A stretch of 64,000 bases of DNA from Lepas anatifera (taxonomy: Eukaryota; Arthropoda; Thecostraca; Lepadidae): positions 558,001-622,000 of the forward strand of contig JAOTON010002085.1 of assembly GCA_034440635.1 (NCBI GenBank), in the 5' to 3' direction. The notes beneath the pieces are model-generated. The model searched no databases, was not told the origin of the DNA, and saw only the letters and a list, made by a program, of their open reading frames with translations. Every line of letters begins with the position of its first letter. Positions within the stretch are counted from its first letter, which is position 1. Below are positions 10,884 to 21,354 of this stretch, in pieces. A program made the position numbers and the translations under genes.

Positions 10884-11720
10884 AGTATGTGTTATCCACT
10901 CTTCGCCCGCCACTTTTCACGCAGGGTTCCATCACGTTGTCCCGAGCACTAAAACCATAGCGAACAACAAAGAGCGGGCCTCCTGCAAGCACACCAATTA
11001 CAACTACAATTTCTTTCCGATACATAACTGTGGGTACAGACGCCCAATTTGGTGGTCTCTCAGGGGACATTCACTGGCTCAGGAATCCCGAGATCAAGTC
11101 AGAAACCTTCTGCAAAGTATATTTTCAGTGAAAATATACATTTCCTGAGGCATAGTCGTGACGCTGCCCCTGGTCTCTAGTAACCCTCTACAAAGAAGAT
11201 GCAAAGGGACAAAGGTCAAATTATGACTCAGCCGATCTCACAAATACCGCAAATAGAACTATCAGTACTCATAGATCAGAAAATATTTTGTGAGAGCAGA
11301 AGGTGTAGGACCCGGGCTGAGCCCCCCAGGTTCTCTCGATTTCCAAATCAGGAGGTCCTGAACCCCCAACCCCCCGGATCTCCACCCATACTCATGAGCG
11401 TTTCTTGGGGTCCTGACCCCCAACCCCCCGGATCTCCACCCATATTCATGATCGTTTCTTGGAATAAGAGCTTTGCAAATGTAAAAGGCGCCGAGATCAG
11501 CAGTCATTACTGCGTAATATGTCTGCGAAAGTGTGTGTTAGGGTTTTGCAGTAAATTTTGGTTTACAGTGGTCTGCAAGATTGTGAGTGCCGATTTTGAT
11601 GTGTTTTTAATCATATTTATGGTGCTTTGTCCGTTTTGCGGGGTCGCATGTGACGAATCGTTGGATTTAGTAAAAATATATCGTACTACGATATCAACAT
11701 TTTGTTCACACATTCATACT
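10884..11720. other. Unrecognised; contains a 55-bp direct duplication
   Basis: TCCTGA-CCCCCAACCCCCCGG units at 11356 and 11411 form two tandem copies of about 55 bp, the second ending near 11463. A 183-codon frame (11199-11750) spans this repeat and shows no domain. Confidence 0.5.
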
Positions 11721-12345
11721 TTAACCCTCGCTCCGGTGGGGGGTGTTTGAACATCCCCTCGGGTTTTACCGGCGGCACGAAAAAACGCAAGCGCGAAGTA
11801 CTTGGCATACCTTATCTTTGATCAGTTCCGCAGTTTTCCCCATAATTTTAAGGTTGGGTCATCTCAGGTCAGGCCACCAGTGCAGGTTAAGTGAATTTAC
11901 CTAAAAAAATGTTTAAGGTGTCATAAGTAAGAAAGGGGTGAATTGTACTGATTGATTGTACGGATTGAAACTGATACCACATAATAGGCCTATCGAGTAC
12001 TACATGTATTTCGGGGATTTTTCATATCGATGGCCTAAGATCAGGTACGGAGCATGACCTCTCCGTTGGAAATGCATGGGGAAAACAGAAATTGGGCTGT
12101 ATTTGTGTAGATAAAGCTGAGAATACCTTCATATTCCCCAAATCGTAGTATCCTGGGCTCCTTTCTAGGTTCCTGTTGCAATGTTTCACCTGTGACCTCT
12201 GAGAGCTCATCTGGGCTACTTAAGCATATTTTCAGACTTGGGTCAATAACTGTGCAGGAAACGGCGATACAACTTTTATTTTGATACCATTACGTTGAGA
12301 TTGCTACTACGAGTCGATTATGAGTCGAATATGAGTATCGAGTCG
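11721..12345 (+). mobile_element. TTAA-type MITE family A, left part
   Basis: Begins TTAA (11721-11724) CCCTCGCTCCGGTGGGGGG and continues with the family interior (AGGTCAGGCC, GACCTCTCCGTTGGAAATG, TGACCTGTGACCTCTGAGAG). It closely matches 34742-35340. The right terminus is absent; TGACCTGATGTGTG is repeated just beyond. Confidence 0.8.
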
Positions 12346-13310
12346 ACTATGTTAGATTAGATAGTGACCTTGACCTGACCTGATGTGTGACCTGATGTGT
12401 GTGATCAATGGTCGGGAATTATTGTCACCAGTTGAAAAAAATTATAAATCAAAATCAACAGACTTCTAATTTTACAGGCCCAAAAATGTGTCCGTTATTT
12501 ACACTATCCACCAAAAGGTCCCAACCTTAATTGACAGCGATCTGATGAATTTCTCTTGAAATTCTTTTAAGTTTGTAATTTTAAAGTCTTGTTTCGGTCG
12601 TTTCTTTTTCGAATATTATCACTTCTATTTCAAATTTCAAATTAAAGCGAATCGTTACCAATAATCATTAGTACCACGATCGAGATCACAAGAAGGTATC
12701 CCACCTCACATCGTGGGACTCCAACTGCCTCGAACCGGACCACGTCGGCGCGTCAAATTCTACTATTTAATGCCACAAAATAATAATCCAGAACTTATAA
12801 ATCTCGGCGTTTTAGGGTGCTTCAGTTGCCAGGGCTATATAGCGAACATATCAATCCCCACCCTGAAGATACCGTAAAAAATTATCTTCACATTGGAGCG
12901 ATAATTACAGTAAACCCAGGGGCCTGTTGGCCTAGTGGTTCTTACTTCATTGCCAACCACTTCAGAATGAGACACGTGATGAATAAGCAACCAACTCACG
13001 TAATTATGCAGCCGGACTAAACGTTTTCAAGGTTTAAAGGGAATGGACCAGTTTGTCGAAGTTCCAGACAGCATATTAAATCAACAAAATTGGTCTAAAA
13101 ATCAGGAAACCACATTTTTCTTCACTTTGATACGCTAGAAACAGAAATATATCTTCTTTTCTACTAATTATAGACGTCATCAAAATAATAATTTTAATAG
13201 TCGGTAAAATCACAAACCTTGATTTAGCTCGATCGTAGACTCGCTGTGAAATGGAATTGAAGGTCAACCGATTACTGCGCATATGTGACATTCCTTCGAC
13301 GCGATTTTAG
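12346..13310. other. Unrecognised sequence
   Basis: No supported gene or repeat end. A short TGACCTGATGTG duplication (about 12375-12403) abuts the preceding MITE. Confidence 0.5.
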
Positions 13311-13317
13311 CCGTGTT

Positions 13318-13431
13318 GTACTGCCGGCAGAACGCAAAATATTGCGGCGCACGCATGCGCAATACGGTATCATGAGCCACAAGATATGGTACTGCGCATG
13401 TGTGCGGCATACTAGTATGCTTTCTGCACGG
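13318..13431. repeat. Imperfect hairpin, arms about 50 bp
   Basis: CTGCCGGCAGAACGC through GCATGCGCAATACGG is imperfectly inverted by CTGCGCATGTGTGCGGC through CTGCACGGCAG. It may be a small foldback or an old MITE pair of ends. Confidence 0.5.
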
Positions 13432-13499
13432 CAGAATAACACATCTTTTGTCTCTGTTGTTTTGTGTAACTATTTCGAAATGTCCGTAGTATTATCAAG

Positions 13500-14830
13500 G
13501 TAAATATTGAGGCAAATATGACAAAAATGTTATTTGTAGGGCATTGATTTCCGTTGATGCTAACTGATATTACTGTGTTGTGTGTATATAATTCGTAGCA
13601 TGCTTAAAAATTGCTTGTTTCTTATGCACTTAAAGTTTCCAAGTTAACAAAGGAGCAGAACAAAGGAAAAAACTGGTGAGGTAATGATCTTCTCAATTTG
13701 ACAATGAGGCTGGGGGCAAAGTAAAGGACTGGCTGACAAGTTTCCATGGACAATTCCAATCAGGATCACATGATTTATCCAGATGCATTTGCAGTACTGA
13801 TAATTTGTTGGCAATGGAAATAGTGGAAATCTGACTCTCGTCAATCCACATCCAACCAGATCACCTCCATACATATATTCACAAAAAACGAGCAAATGAA
13901 ACATACACAGGCATGGGTTAAAACAGACATGGATTAAAAAACAGCAGGATGACATGTGGAGACGGCCTTAAAAGATTTGGCGGGAGTTCGTGCAGGGATT
14001 GTAAAGATTTTCCTTACAGTGCAGAGGTAAAGGATAGTAGATTTCAGAGGGTAAATATTTATTTGCTATGAGAGAGAGAGAGACATTTTTATTGTTTTTC
14101 ATAAAACACACAGACACATGGCCAGCACAAACAGGGCACCCAACCACAGTGACAGGGCTCTCCCCGGCTATGGCACCACCACAACCTTTAAAGGGGAAAG
14201 AAATAATAAACAGAAGCGAGCAAATACAAAACACAATGAACACTGAATTTACGTTAAATACACATCAAAGAACAAATATAATCACAGAAAGATCTTAACA
14301 AGGATAATTCCAAGTTGAGGGCCCACATATGTTACAGATGCAATAATAATAGCAATAGCAGAAGCTGAAGCAATGCAATAGCAGAAGCTGACAGCAGGCT
14401 GTGGGTGGAGGTAGGTGAATTTTCTGTTAATTTGTCTTCCCTTTTCTGGTCTCCTTGCTGCCAAATGCTCTCTGATGATTATTAGATTTATTTATTGGTG
14501 GTGGTTCCACAAATTGTTTAACAAATATTTCCATCGAGCAAGGTAAAGGTAAACACAACAAAGATTTTGGCACATAGCAATGGAGACACAAATGATATTG
14601 TTTTATTCTTCCATATCTGGTTCTCATTGCACCCTGTTCATATATTTTTTATCAAATCTTTATGTAGACTTCAAGGAAATGTAGCACATATTTGATGTGA
14701 TTTTGGCTGAGATGGCTGGTGGGGTGTTTCATTTGTACCTTATGAGAAAACATTGGATTCCATGTCATTTCCACGTCTCCCCATTTCAGTGTTCTAAAGG
14801 GTGCAGTGTATGCCCATTTTAACCAAGTCT
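13500..14830. other. Mostly unrecognised
   Basis: A stretch near 13860-13945 (CCATACATATATTCA, CATGGGTTAAA) is repeated directly at 15090-15150. A GA microsatellite (AGAGAGAGAGAGA) lies at 14070-14082. No supported gene. Confidence 0.4.
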
Positions 14831-14834
14831 GAAA

Positions 14835-15085
14835 AGCATGGCAGCAGGCCAGACGAGTCGCACCAGCCATCTAAAATTTTCTCACAAATTTGCAACGCCA
14901 GCCACCTAAAATTCACAACAATCTGCAAAATACCAGTGAGATAAATGCACTCATCCCTACCCACACAATGCAATACTGCCTCTGTTATAAGTTAGTTTGA
15001 TAAGTCCCCCTCCTGTGTCTTTATAACCATTCATACATTATTCGTTTGGTTGTCAGTGTCACCTCCCTCTCACCAGTCTCGCATT
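14835..15085. repeat. Dispersed repeat shared with 23.69-24.36 kb
   Basis: Contains GCCAGCCACCTAAAATTCAC and ACCAGCCATCTAAAATT. The same modules recur at 23700-23790 and, inverted, at 24230-24360; its right half is the reverse complement of 23885-23960. Family unknown. Confidence 0.7.
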
Positions 15086-15461
15086 TACATCCATACATAT
15101 ATTCAGAAAAGCACGCAACACACATGGGTTAAAAAACGACCATATGAGGTAAAACAAGATGAAGCGGTAACAAATTTCACATGAAGTTTATGTGTGTTTG
15201 TTGTATGTTTTGTTATGTCTTACCATTTCGACTTAATGGATTTTATGACTTGAAATAAATGTGACTTCTAGCTTTTCCAACAATATCAAACAAGATTTGA
15301 AGATCTTGCACTTAACTCCATGTCTCACTTGACTCGCTTACAATCTGATTTATGACCAGCCACAGAAGGAGGATGTCGATCAGACAGCTTGGTGTGCTTA
15401 CAAACTTATTTGCTGTGTTGCTTTATAGTGTTGCATTTTTTTCACACCGAGAGTACTGGGG

Positions 15462-15609
15462 ATGCTTGATGACCAGAGTCTCCGCCGAACTGTGGAAGCC
15501 CTGCTGCTGAAGTACCCCTCCCTGATGTGGGAGATGGAAGCGGGCATTTCCCAGCAGCTTCCACCCTCAGCCAGCAGCCAACCTGGTACATATGGTGCCT
15601 CTGTGGAAG
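15462..15609 (+). CDS. Exon 1 of the P2X7-domain gene
   Basis: Reads [20 protein letters not shown], the typical helical lead of these proteins. The donor is GAAG|GTATGC after 15609, leaving phase 1. Upstream, CACACCGAG at 15443-15451 could be an acceptor, so this may be an internal exon. Confidence 0.65.
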
Positions 15610-18004
15610 GTATGCCCTTTTTTTAATTATTTGTTTTTGGTAGACTAAACACTGGCTCCACTACTGTAACTGAGGGTTATGTATAAGCTATCCAGCTGAG
15701 CCGGTCAGAAGGTGTGCTTAACTGTAACTTCAGCACAAGAAGAGTAATTTGAATAGCTACAGGCTCAGCAGCAGACTTCAGCAAGATACGCATCAGCATT
15801 AGCAAAGCCAATGTTTTGCTTCCGGAACATCATGATTTGTCTATTCAGTAATAGCTTTCACAGGTTGGCCTGCTTGCGTTAATTAACTCGCGCAGGCAGC
15901 TGTGTGACGCAATTACGTTTAGACCCATCTTCACTGCAGAAAATCAGTGCTTGAATATACATAATATTACAAGCATCAGCAATGGAAAAGTAGATGTGTG
16001 CGAGGTTGAGCGGCCGAGGTTTGCGCAGTCGTGCGGCCGAGTTTTGCGCGGTTAGCTCTGGAGGGTGTCATGCTCCTTTTTTGCCACACACCTGTGACTT
16101 GTATGGTTTTACTTCTCGTGGTGCTTTGAATTTTTTTACCTTGTTTTGAATGTGCTGTTCCCGCGTCCGTGGCCGCCTTAGCGTTATTTTAGGGATCGCT
16201 ATATGGCGGTCACAGATGCGGGACCTAGGTGTTATAGGATGATGATGTAATATACTTGTATGGGTTCATAGGTCCTAGGTTGTCTTTTAACCTCCTTTTT
16301 CTTATCGAACACTGTTCTCCTTTGTGAGTGTTTGGTATGCTAAATATGGATATGGGATCATACATGTGTGCTTTCACATCGGACATTGTTACTAGGACTC
16401 CAACGGATAGGTATATTTCTTGACTGGAGGAAAATTTCATAGACCTCTCAAATAAAAGATATGGGAAACTGGCTGGCATTCACTAATCGGTTACTAAAAT
16501 ACGGAGTGGGCACCGGATTTAGTGCCGCAGAGCTATCGTAATTCTTTCATTTCATTTCAATTTGTATCTACCCTCGGTACAGTGCTGGTATGCACACTCC
16601 TATCACTAGCAACAACTCTGCGTTACAGATGCCAGCCATTGCCGACAGCATTGGAGCAAGAATGCTGTCGGCAGGATCCCTGCGTCTGCCACGACCCAGT
16701 AATTGTTTTGCACAGCTAAAGGCTGAGGGATGCCTGACTAATATATTTCACGGAAGATAATGTAAAAAATGTTATTTTGCAATATCGAGGTTGTTTTGCA
16801 TTTATGATAGTATGTAAATGCCCCACACACTGCATAACGGGCGAATTTCTTCTCCCCTTGGTTTTCGAGATCTCAGGGGCGCTTTAGGACTCCCTCCACT
16901 GCGTGTTGACGCCAGACCCCTCTCCACTGCGTGTTGACGCCAGACCCCTCTCCACTGCGTGTTGACGCCAGACCCCTCTCCACTGCGTGTTGACGCCAGA
17001 CACCTCTCCACTGCGTGTTGACGCCAGACCCCTCTCGACTGTGTGTTGACGCCAGACCCCCCCCTCCACTGCGGGTTGACGCCAGGCCCCTCTCCACTGC
17101 GCGCGTTACCTAAAAATAATGTGCCCGTTCTACCAATGTCGCCCTCAACTAATTGGCAGTCCTCGACCCCTGAGCCGGCCAGGACCATAGGCAGATCCAG
17201 GATTGCCGATCGGAGGGGGCACCATCTCGGGGGGCGCCACTCGGACCAAGGGGGCGCCACTTATGAACGGCAAAACCTATCAGGTGGGCGCCAAATCCTA
17301 TCGGTGGGCGCCGACTTTCGTATCCTGGGGGGGGTGGGAAGCGACATTTCAGGGGGCGCCATCGACCTTTCAGGGGGCGCCGAGGGTCGATCGGGGGGCA
17401 CGTGCCCCCCCTGGATCCGCCTATGGCCAGGACTACTGAACTGAACATGACTGATGAATACCTCTTGGAAGTAACTCATCTTCAAGAATCGGTCGGGACA
17501 TGCAAGGTAGAAATGTTGACCCAAAACAAAATTATGCGTTTTAACTTTTCAGCAACTTCGCCTCCCCGTGCTCACCGAGGCAGCAGTGACCTGCGCCATG
17601 CTCTACCACGCCGAGACGCGTTGTATGCCACTGCGCCTCCAGGAGGGCACGGGGGAGCCCGGGGCGCTGAACCGGCCCAGGCGCTGCCAGGCCTACCGCC
17701 AGTGCATATTGTGGAGGTGAGGCCCTGTGAGCCATGGAATCAACGGTGGCCATGTTAGTCTTAAAAGTCCCTCCTAGTGCAATTATCTCCAATAAACCCA
17801 ATCACTGTCCTAACACACGGGAATCTTGAAGTAGACACCTCAATCACAGCACATGGTGTTTAACTCTGATCCAGGTGGGGCAGGCTTGGTCGCGGGACGC
17901 GCAAACCGGTGCCGACATGCGTGGTGGCTGCCATACGCAGCAAATGGCCGGACCCGAACGGGGTGTACATCGGCTACAAGGAGCTGGCCGACGACATCCT
18001 GTAA
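15462..18004 (+). CDS. P2X7-receptor intracellular-domain-like protein, 4-exon gene model
   Basis: Four exons joined by GT-AG introns in compatible phase (15462-15609, 16610-16698, 17553-17716, 17875-18004) give about 176 residues. The product matches the stand-alone form of the cysteine-rich intracellular C-terminal domain of the P2X7 receptor, known from many marine invertebrates as small proteins of unknown role; in P2X7 this domain binds zinc and guanine nucleotides. Residues about 2-27 form the short helical L-x-x-x-V-x-x-L-L-x-x-x-P lead. Next come C-x-P-x-P-T-A-L-E-x-x-C-C-R-Q-x-P-C-x-C, then [16 protein letters not shown]-x-C-V-V-x-x-I-R and W-P-D-P-N-G-x-Y-x-G-Y at the C-terminus, ending TAA. 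There are no membrane segments, so this is not a channel. The W-C-x-C segment usual before the first motif is degraded (one Cys reads Arg), so the gene may be decaying. ATG 15462 is the first in-frame Met, but the frame is open upstream and the true start may be earlier. Confidence 0.75.
16610..16698 (+). CDS. Exon 2 of the P2X7-domain gene (cysteine cluster)
   Basis: Acceptor ATCACTAG|CA completes the phase-1 codon from exon 1; donor CCA|GTAATT follows 16698. It encodes [15 protein letters not shown] and C-V-C, the zinc-ligand-like cluster. The upstream Cys expected two residues before Y-R-C is Arg here (CGT instead of TGT). Confidence 0.65.
16894..17105. repeat. 28-bp minisatellite within intron 3
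   Basis: About seven and a half copies of a 28-bp unit (CTCCACTGCGTGTTGACGCC plus AGACCCCT) start at 16894, 16922, 16950, 16978, 17006 and onward, the last ones degenerate. Because 28 is not a multiple of 3, each frame reads a shifted pattern, giving long but meaningless minus-strand frames. Confidence 0.95.
17186..17425. mobile_element. hAT-type MITE, 240 bp, exact 8-bp TSD, intronic
   Basis: Ends CATAGGCAGATCCAGG and CCTGGATCCGCCTATG are flanked by GCCAGGAC at 17178-17185 and 17426-17433. The interior repeats GGGGGCGCCA. A sister copy is at 55413-55674. It lies in intron 3 of the P2X7-domain gene. Confidence 0.93.
17553..17716 (+). CDS. Exon 3 of the P2X7-domain gene
   Basis: A pyrimidine-rich acceptor TTTTAACTTTTCAG precedes 17553; donor GAG|GTGAGG follows 17716. 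It encodes [12 protein letters not shown] and, at its end, A-Y-R-Q-C-I-L-W, the domain's signature tyrosine-arginine motif. GC content is much higher than in the flanking introns. Confidence 0.75.
17875..18004 (+). CDS. Terminal exon of the P2X7-domain gene
   Basis: Acceptor GATCCAG precedes 17875, and its first base completes the Arg codon of exon 3. It encodes W-G-R-L-G-R-G, C-V-V-A-A-I-R and [13 protein letters not shown] and stops at TAA 18002-18004. These are the most conserved elements of the domain and make the assignment firm. Confidence 0.8.
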
Positions 18005-18052
18005 AGGTAAAAAGTGTTCCATCCATAAAAACGTGTGTATCAAAATAACGCG

Positions 18053-18237
18053 TAAATGAGAACCGCCAAATCACACACACACGCGCGACCCTCACACAAC
18101 TGCAAAGTAGAACATAACACCTGCGAGTACAAAGAGAGTGACACGTAAATGAGAACCGAAAAATCACTCACACCCGTGACCCTCACACAACTGCAAAGTC
18201 CAACACAACACCTGCGAGTACAAAGAGAGTGTGAGAA
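18053..18237. repeat. 93-bp tandem duplication
   Basis: TAAATGAGAACCG at 18053 and 18146 start two similar copies, each ending ACCTGCGAGTACAAAGAGAG. They lie just downstream of the P2X7-domain gene's stop codon, probably in its 3' UTR or flank. Confidence 0.9.
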
Positions 18238-18467
18238 GACATTTCCAGTGGGTATCAGAGCCAGTACAAATCAGCAGGATAAGCACGATGCAACTCGCGA
18301 CAAGTACATGAATCTGAATCGTTTTACACTATTTAAATCTGTAACCATCCACCGCCTCACCCCGGACTGAGAGTGCAACGGGTCCAGGGGTAGCCCTGCG
18401 CCACGGCACCGGGCCTGCGTCCGAGACTAAGTAGACGCAGGACGCCAACAGACACAACACCGCCAGA

Positions 18468-18726
18468 TTAATGTCCAAACCGGCTCCTTTCCGTTCTGAC
18501 TGACTCTAGAGCAGCCTTGGTTTCCTCTGCTCCAGGTGCTCGGTGCACCAGGCTGAAGGGATGCCGCCCCTCGGTCTCCTGGCTCGGAGGCTCGACCACA
18601 ACGTTTGCGGCTCGTCGCTGCAAGAAAGCGTCCGGCAGTGGGCGGATGTGAGCGTGCTTCTTGGCAACCTTCAGAGGGCGCAGTAGTATGAACGCGTCGC
18701 TCACCCTGCTGTACACGCGCACGGTC
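18468..18726 (-). CDS. Terminal exon, possible PH domain
   Basis: On the minus strand an acceptor CTCCTTTGCGGCAG opens an 86-codon frame ending in TAA at 18468-18470. It reads V-Y-S-R-V-S-D-A-F-I-L-L, then a K-K-rich loop, then H-P-F-S-L-V-H-R followed by a helix-like E-E-T-K-A-A-L-E-S-V-R. That order (beta strands, then an H-P-F-x-L-V strand, then a C-terminal helix) resembles the end of a pleckstrin-homology domain such as those following RhoGEF domains. The expected tryptophan of the PH C-terminal helix is missing, so the family call is weak, although codon composition and splice border support a real exon. It begins in phase 1, so it does not join directly to the 19722-19915 exon, which ends in phase 0. 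Confidence 0.4.
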
Positions 18727-18800
18727 CTGCCGCAAAGGAGAACATATCACCACATACACAGCTTTAACCTTGAGCGGGGCTATGCAGTTGGCAGGATGCA

Positions 18801-18932
18801 AGTCCAGAATGCTGGTTGTAGTCCTGACAGTGTAATGTTAAGTCCAGAATAGTCCAGAATGCTCATTTTATTTCCTGCAGGATAATGCGGAGTCCAGAAT
18901 CATCGTTCTAGTCACAACAGTACAATGTGAAG
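18801..18932. repeat. 40-bp tandem repeat (AGTCCAGAAT units)
   Basis: Three units of about 40 bp begin with AGTCCAGAAT and contain a pyrimidine-purine core ending TAATGTTA/TAATGCGG/CAATGTGA; an extra AGTCCAGAAT lies between units one and two. Confidence 0.85.
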
Positions 18933-18955
18933 TTACTTAATTTTGTTACGTGCTG

Positions 18956-18991
18956 GTGGGCGTTGCATGGCAGAGGCCATGCAACGCCCAC
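18956..18991. repeat. Perfect 16-bp hairpin, 4-base loop
   Basis: GTGGGCGTTGCATGGC, loop AGAG, then its exact complement. It lies next to a truncated TTAA MITE. The downstream ATGGCCTCTG partly repeats the loop region. Confidence 0.9.
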
Positions 18992-18998
18992 ATGGCCT

Positions 18999-19128
18999 CT
19001 GGGTTCATCGTTCACGGAAATATCGAGTTCCAACACAAATGACATATGGAGTACCGGGTTCTCCGACCTGCTTTACAACTTGGCTATCTCAGTTAAAATC
19101 ACGTTGAGAAGGTGCCACATTCCCTTTA
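18999..19128 (-). mobile_element. TTAA-type MITE family B, end fragment
   Basis: On the minus strand TTAAAGGGAATGTGGCACCT begins a stretch that matches the left 130 bp of the complete family-B element at 37527. The rest of the element is missing. Confidence 0.7.
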
Positions 19129-19144
19129 AAATGCCTTGACGGTA

Positions 19145-19470
19145 ACATTTGGGATATTTCAGGCGAAAAGCAAAATAAAAGTCACGGGGTGAAAAATAAT
19201 GGCTCAAGATACTTTTTTCCTATCCAAACCCAATATTTACTCTGAACTCAACTGGTTCTGTTTGTGAAAGTTGAAGCCCCAAAATTTTGCCTACAGGGTA
19301 AAAAAGGAGTCGGGGCATAAGGGAGGTCGACCGCTTTGAAAGAGGGGGTAAAACGTTTCGTCTCGAGCTTTTCCGTTGGGGGGGTACATACCTTTTTGCC
19401 CCCCGGATTTCCATAGGTTGCCTAGTTTCATACATCGGTTTCGAAAACAAAAGTATGCCAAAAATTGGCC
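19145..19470. mobile_element. hAT-type MITE, internal fragment
   Basis: Matches the interior of the element at 31636-32018 (GTCACGGGGTGAAAAAT, TTTTTTCCTATCC, GAGGTCGACCGCTTTG, GAGCTTTTCCGTTGGG). Neither terminal CAGTGGCGGATC end is retained. Confidence 0.75.
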
Positions 19471-19721
19471 CTTCTCGTGGTAAGACTTTCAAAAGGCAAA
19501 GGGTGGACTTACTTTAAATATATTTCTTCCTTGGTCCACAACATATTAGTTCGCATGTGAAAATGTGGCCAGGTATTATAGATGAGATGTCCCATTCAGT
19601 CAAAGTATAGTTTCTAAGCTCCATCGTCCGACTAACTTGAACAGTACTTCACACAGGTAACATTTATCTTTGTTGCAATATATTGAAAGTAAGCATACTG
19701 GTTAGAGATGCCGGTTCTTAC

Positions 19722-19915
19722 GTGGAAATTCTCGACGGATCCCTCTGAGTGCTGCGCACACCACCAGAAGTGGTTCTTGACCGGGGTGATCCACCGTAGG
19801 AGAGGTTTGCAGGCAGAGCTTTGAGAAGCACGTTGCCGCAGACGTGGGGGGGGGGCAAGGTTTTTGCCTGCATGCCAGACGTCATACGAGTACTTGACCT
19901 CCGGCCGGCTCCTCT
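19722..19915 (-). CDS. Exon of a D-V-W-H-motif transposon-associated protein
   Basis: On the minus strand acceptor TTGCCTTTCAG precedes 19915 and donor CAC|GTAAGAACC follows 19722. The 194-nt exon reads V-K-Y-S-Y-D-V-W-H-A-G-K-N-L and later L-L-R-W-I-T-P-V-K-N-H-F-W-W-C. Proteins with the series D-V-W-H-x-x-K, then W, then N-H-x-W-W-C are familiar from multi-copy genes in ticks, lancelets and fish that look like transposase derivatives; the Asp would sit in the catalytic core. I recall the pattern but not a firm family name. It could belong to a domesticated gene or to a decayed element; neighbouring exons were not found. Confidence 0.5.
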
Positions 19916-20094
19916 CTGAAAGGCAATTGTTTCTTGGTAAACCATAATTACGCGTCAAACACTAGAATAAAATCTGATGATTGGTTCCAAGTGATTCCTT
20001 CATCGGTTTAGTTTACCGCTACCATATGTGCATTAGGGTGCGCGTTACAATACTTTTTATACTCGTTCTACTTATTTTTATTTTTTATTAGGAC

Positions 20095-20273
20095 CACTCC
20101 CAACAGGCACACTTGCCCAATTACAGGGAGTATTGGCGTGGGTGTTTAAGGATCCTCTCCACCGGGTTAGATCGGACACGGAAGGCGGTTTCCCGCCGTG
20201 GGGATTGAACCCACGTTAATCCATGCTATCCGATCCGTAGACTGGCAACGAAGCCACTGGGCCACCCCGGCCT
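20095..20273 (-). mobile_element. tRNA-derived SINE
   Basis: On the minus strand a tRNA-like head has box A TGGCCCAGTGG (20254-20264) and box B GGTTCAATCCC (20201-20211), the internal RNA polymerase III promoter. The A/T-rich stretch at about 20070-20092 is the likely 3' tail. It is not a functional tRNA: the acceptor and anticodon arms do not pair. Confidence 0.75.
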
Positions 20274-20348
20274 TAAAAACACAAATATAAGGGCAATCGT
20301 ACAAAAAAGCTGTCATTTTCAGGCGTTTCAGCAACGAATTTTCACTTT

Positions 20349-20850
20349 TTAACCCTCCCCCAGTGGGGCGGAAGGGTGCTGACTAACCCTCTACATATTT
20401 TTCGTCGTTGCGTAAAAACGGCGGCGCCAAGCGCCACCGTACTTGGTACAGCTTATAATTAATCAAGTCGGCAACTTTCCCTAAAAAATGAAATCGGGTC
20501 ATGTCGGGGCAGGTCACTATGCCAGGTCAAGTAACCTCACTTAAAAAATTGTTTGGGATTACATAACTCGGAACTCGGAGTAGCGTGAATTTATCAATTT
20601 GCAACCTTTTTTCATATAATGGGCGCACCGGGGGCTACAAACTATGTTTCGGTATTTTTTATATTGTTGACCTAAGTTCAGGTACGAGTCATGACCTCTC
20701 CATTGGAAACGCGTGGGGAAAGCGCAAATTTGCCGAAAAATGTTTCTTTTTCTGTATATAAAGCTTGTTTTGACCTGTGACCTCTGTGAGGTCATTTGGG
20801 TCTACTTAAGCATGTTTTGAGACTCATGTCAATAACTGCGCAGTAAACGA
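20349..20850 (+). mobile_element. TTAA-type MITE family A, left part
   Basis: Begins TTAA (20349-20352) CCCTCCCCCAGTGGGG and continues with GGCGGCGCCAAGCGCC, AGGTCA repeats and GACCTGTGACCTCTGTGAGG. The right end is lost. Confidence 0.75.
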
Positions 20851-21354
20851 AACTAAAAATATGCATGACAGATGGTGTATTAGATTTAAGGTGCATGACA
20901 GATGCTAATAACAAAAACTCTTCCGATGATGTCCCCATTAAATTGAGGGTAAAGCACCATGGGAGACCCCAATGTAGGACATGCGGGCTTGATGCGGCGG
21001 AGAATAGCAATACCAAACATTTTCAGGTCAGGTAGAAAATTAGGGCAGCCGAGATCAAAGAAAGCAACATAGTGATAAAACGGGCATCAGATTTCATTTT
21101 TAGTTCTTAATTTGTAAAACTAGAGCAAATGAAGCAAAACTATGCGTTATTGGAGCCCTCTCATCATTGCAAGCGGAATGACAAATGCGTGACCATGTCA
21201 AGTCAAATGGTTAACAGCAGCACTGAAATCATTTTCAGTGTAGCACGAGAAGCAAATGGTGCTATAGGAATATATGGAAATCAACAGACCAGGCTTATAG
21301 TGCACTCGAGAGGATTTTTCGTAAATAAGAATATTTGCTGGGATACATACCCAG

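Noticed and set aside
16802..17260. Minus-strand frames reading [10 protein letters not shown] repeats
   Set aside because: Products of the 28-bp minisatellite inside an intron of the plus-strand gene.
18468..19915. Joining the two minus-strand exons into one gene
   Set aside because: Phases do not match (phase 0 end, phase 1 start), so at least one exon is missing or they belong to different genes.
20186..20264. Functional tRNA gene
   Set aside because: Boxes A and B are present but the acceptor and anticodon stems do not pair, and a SINE body follows.
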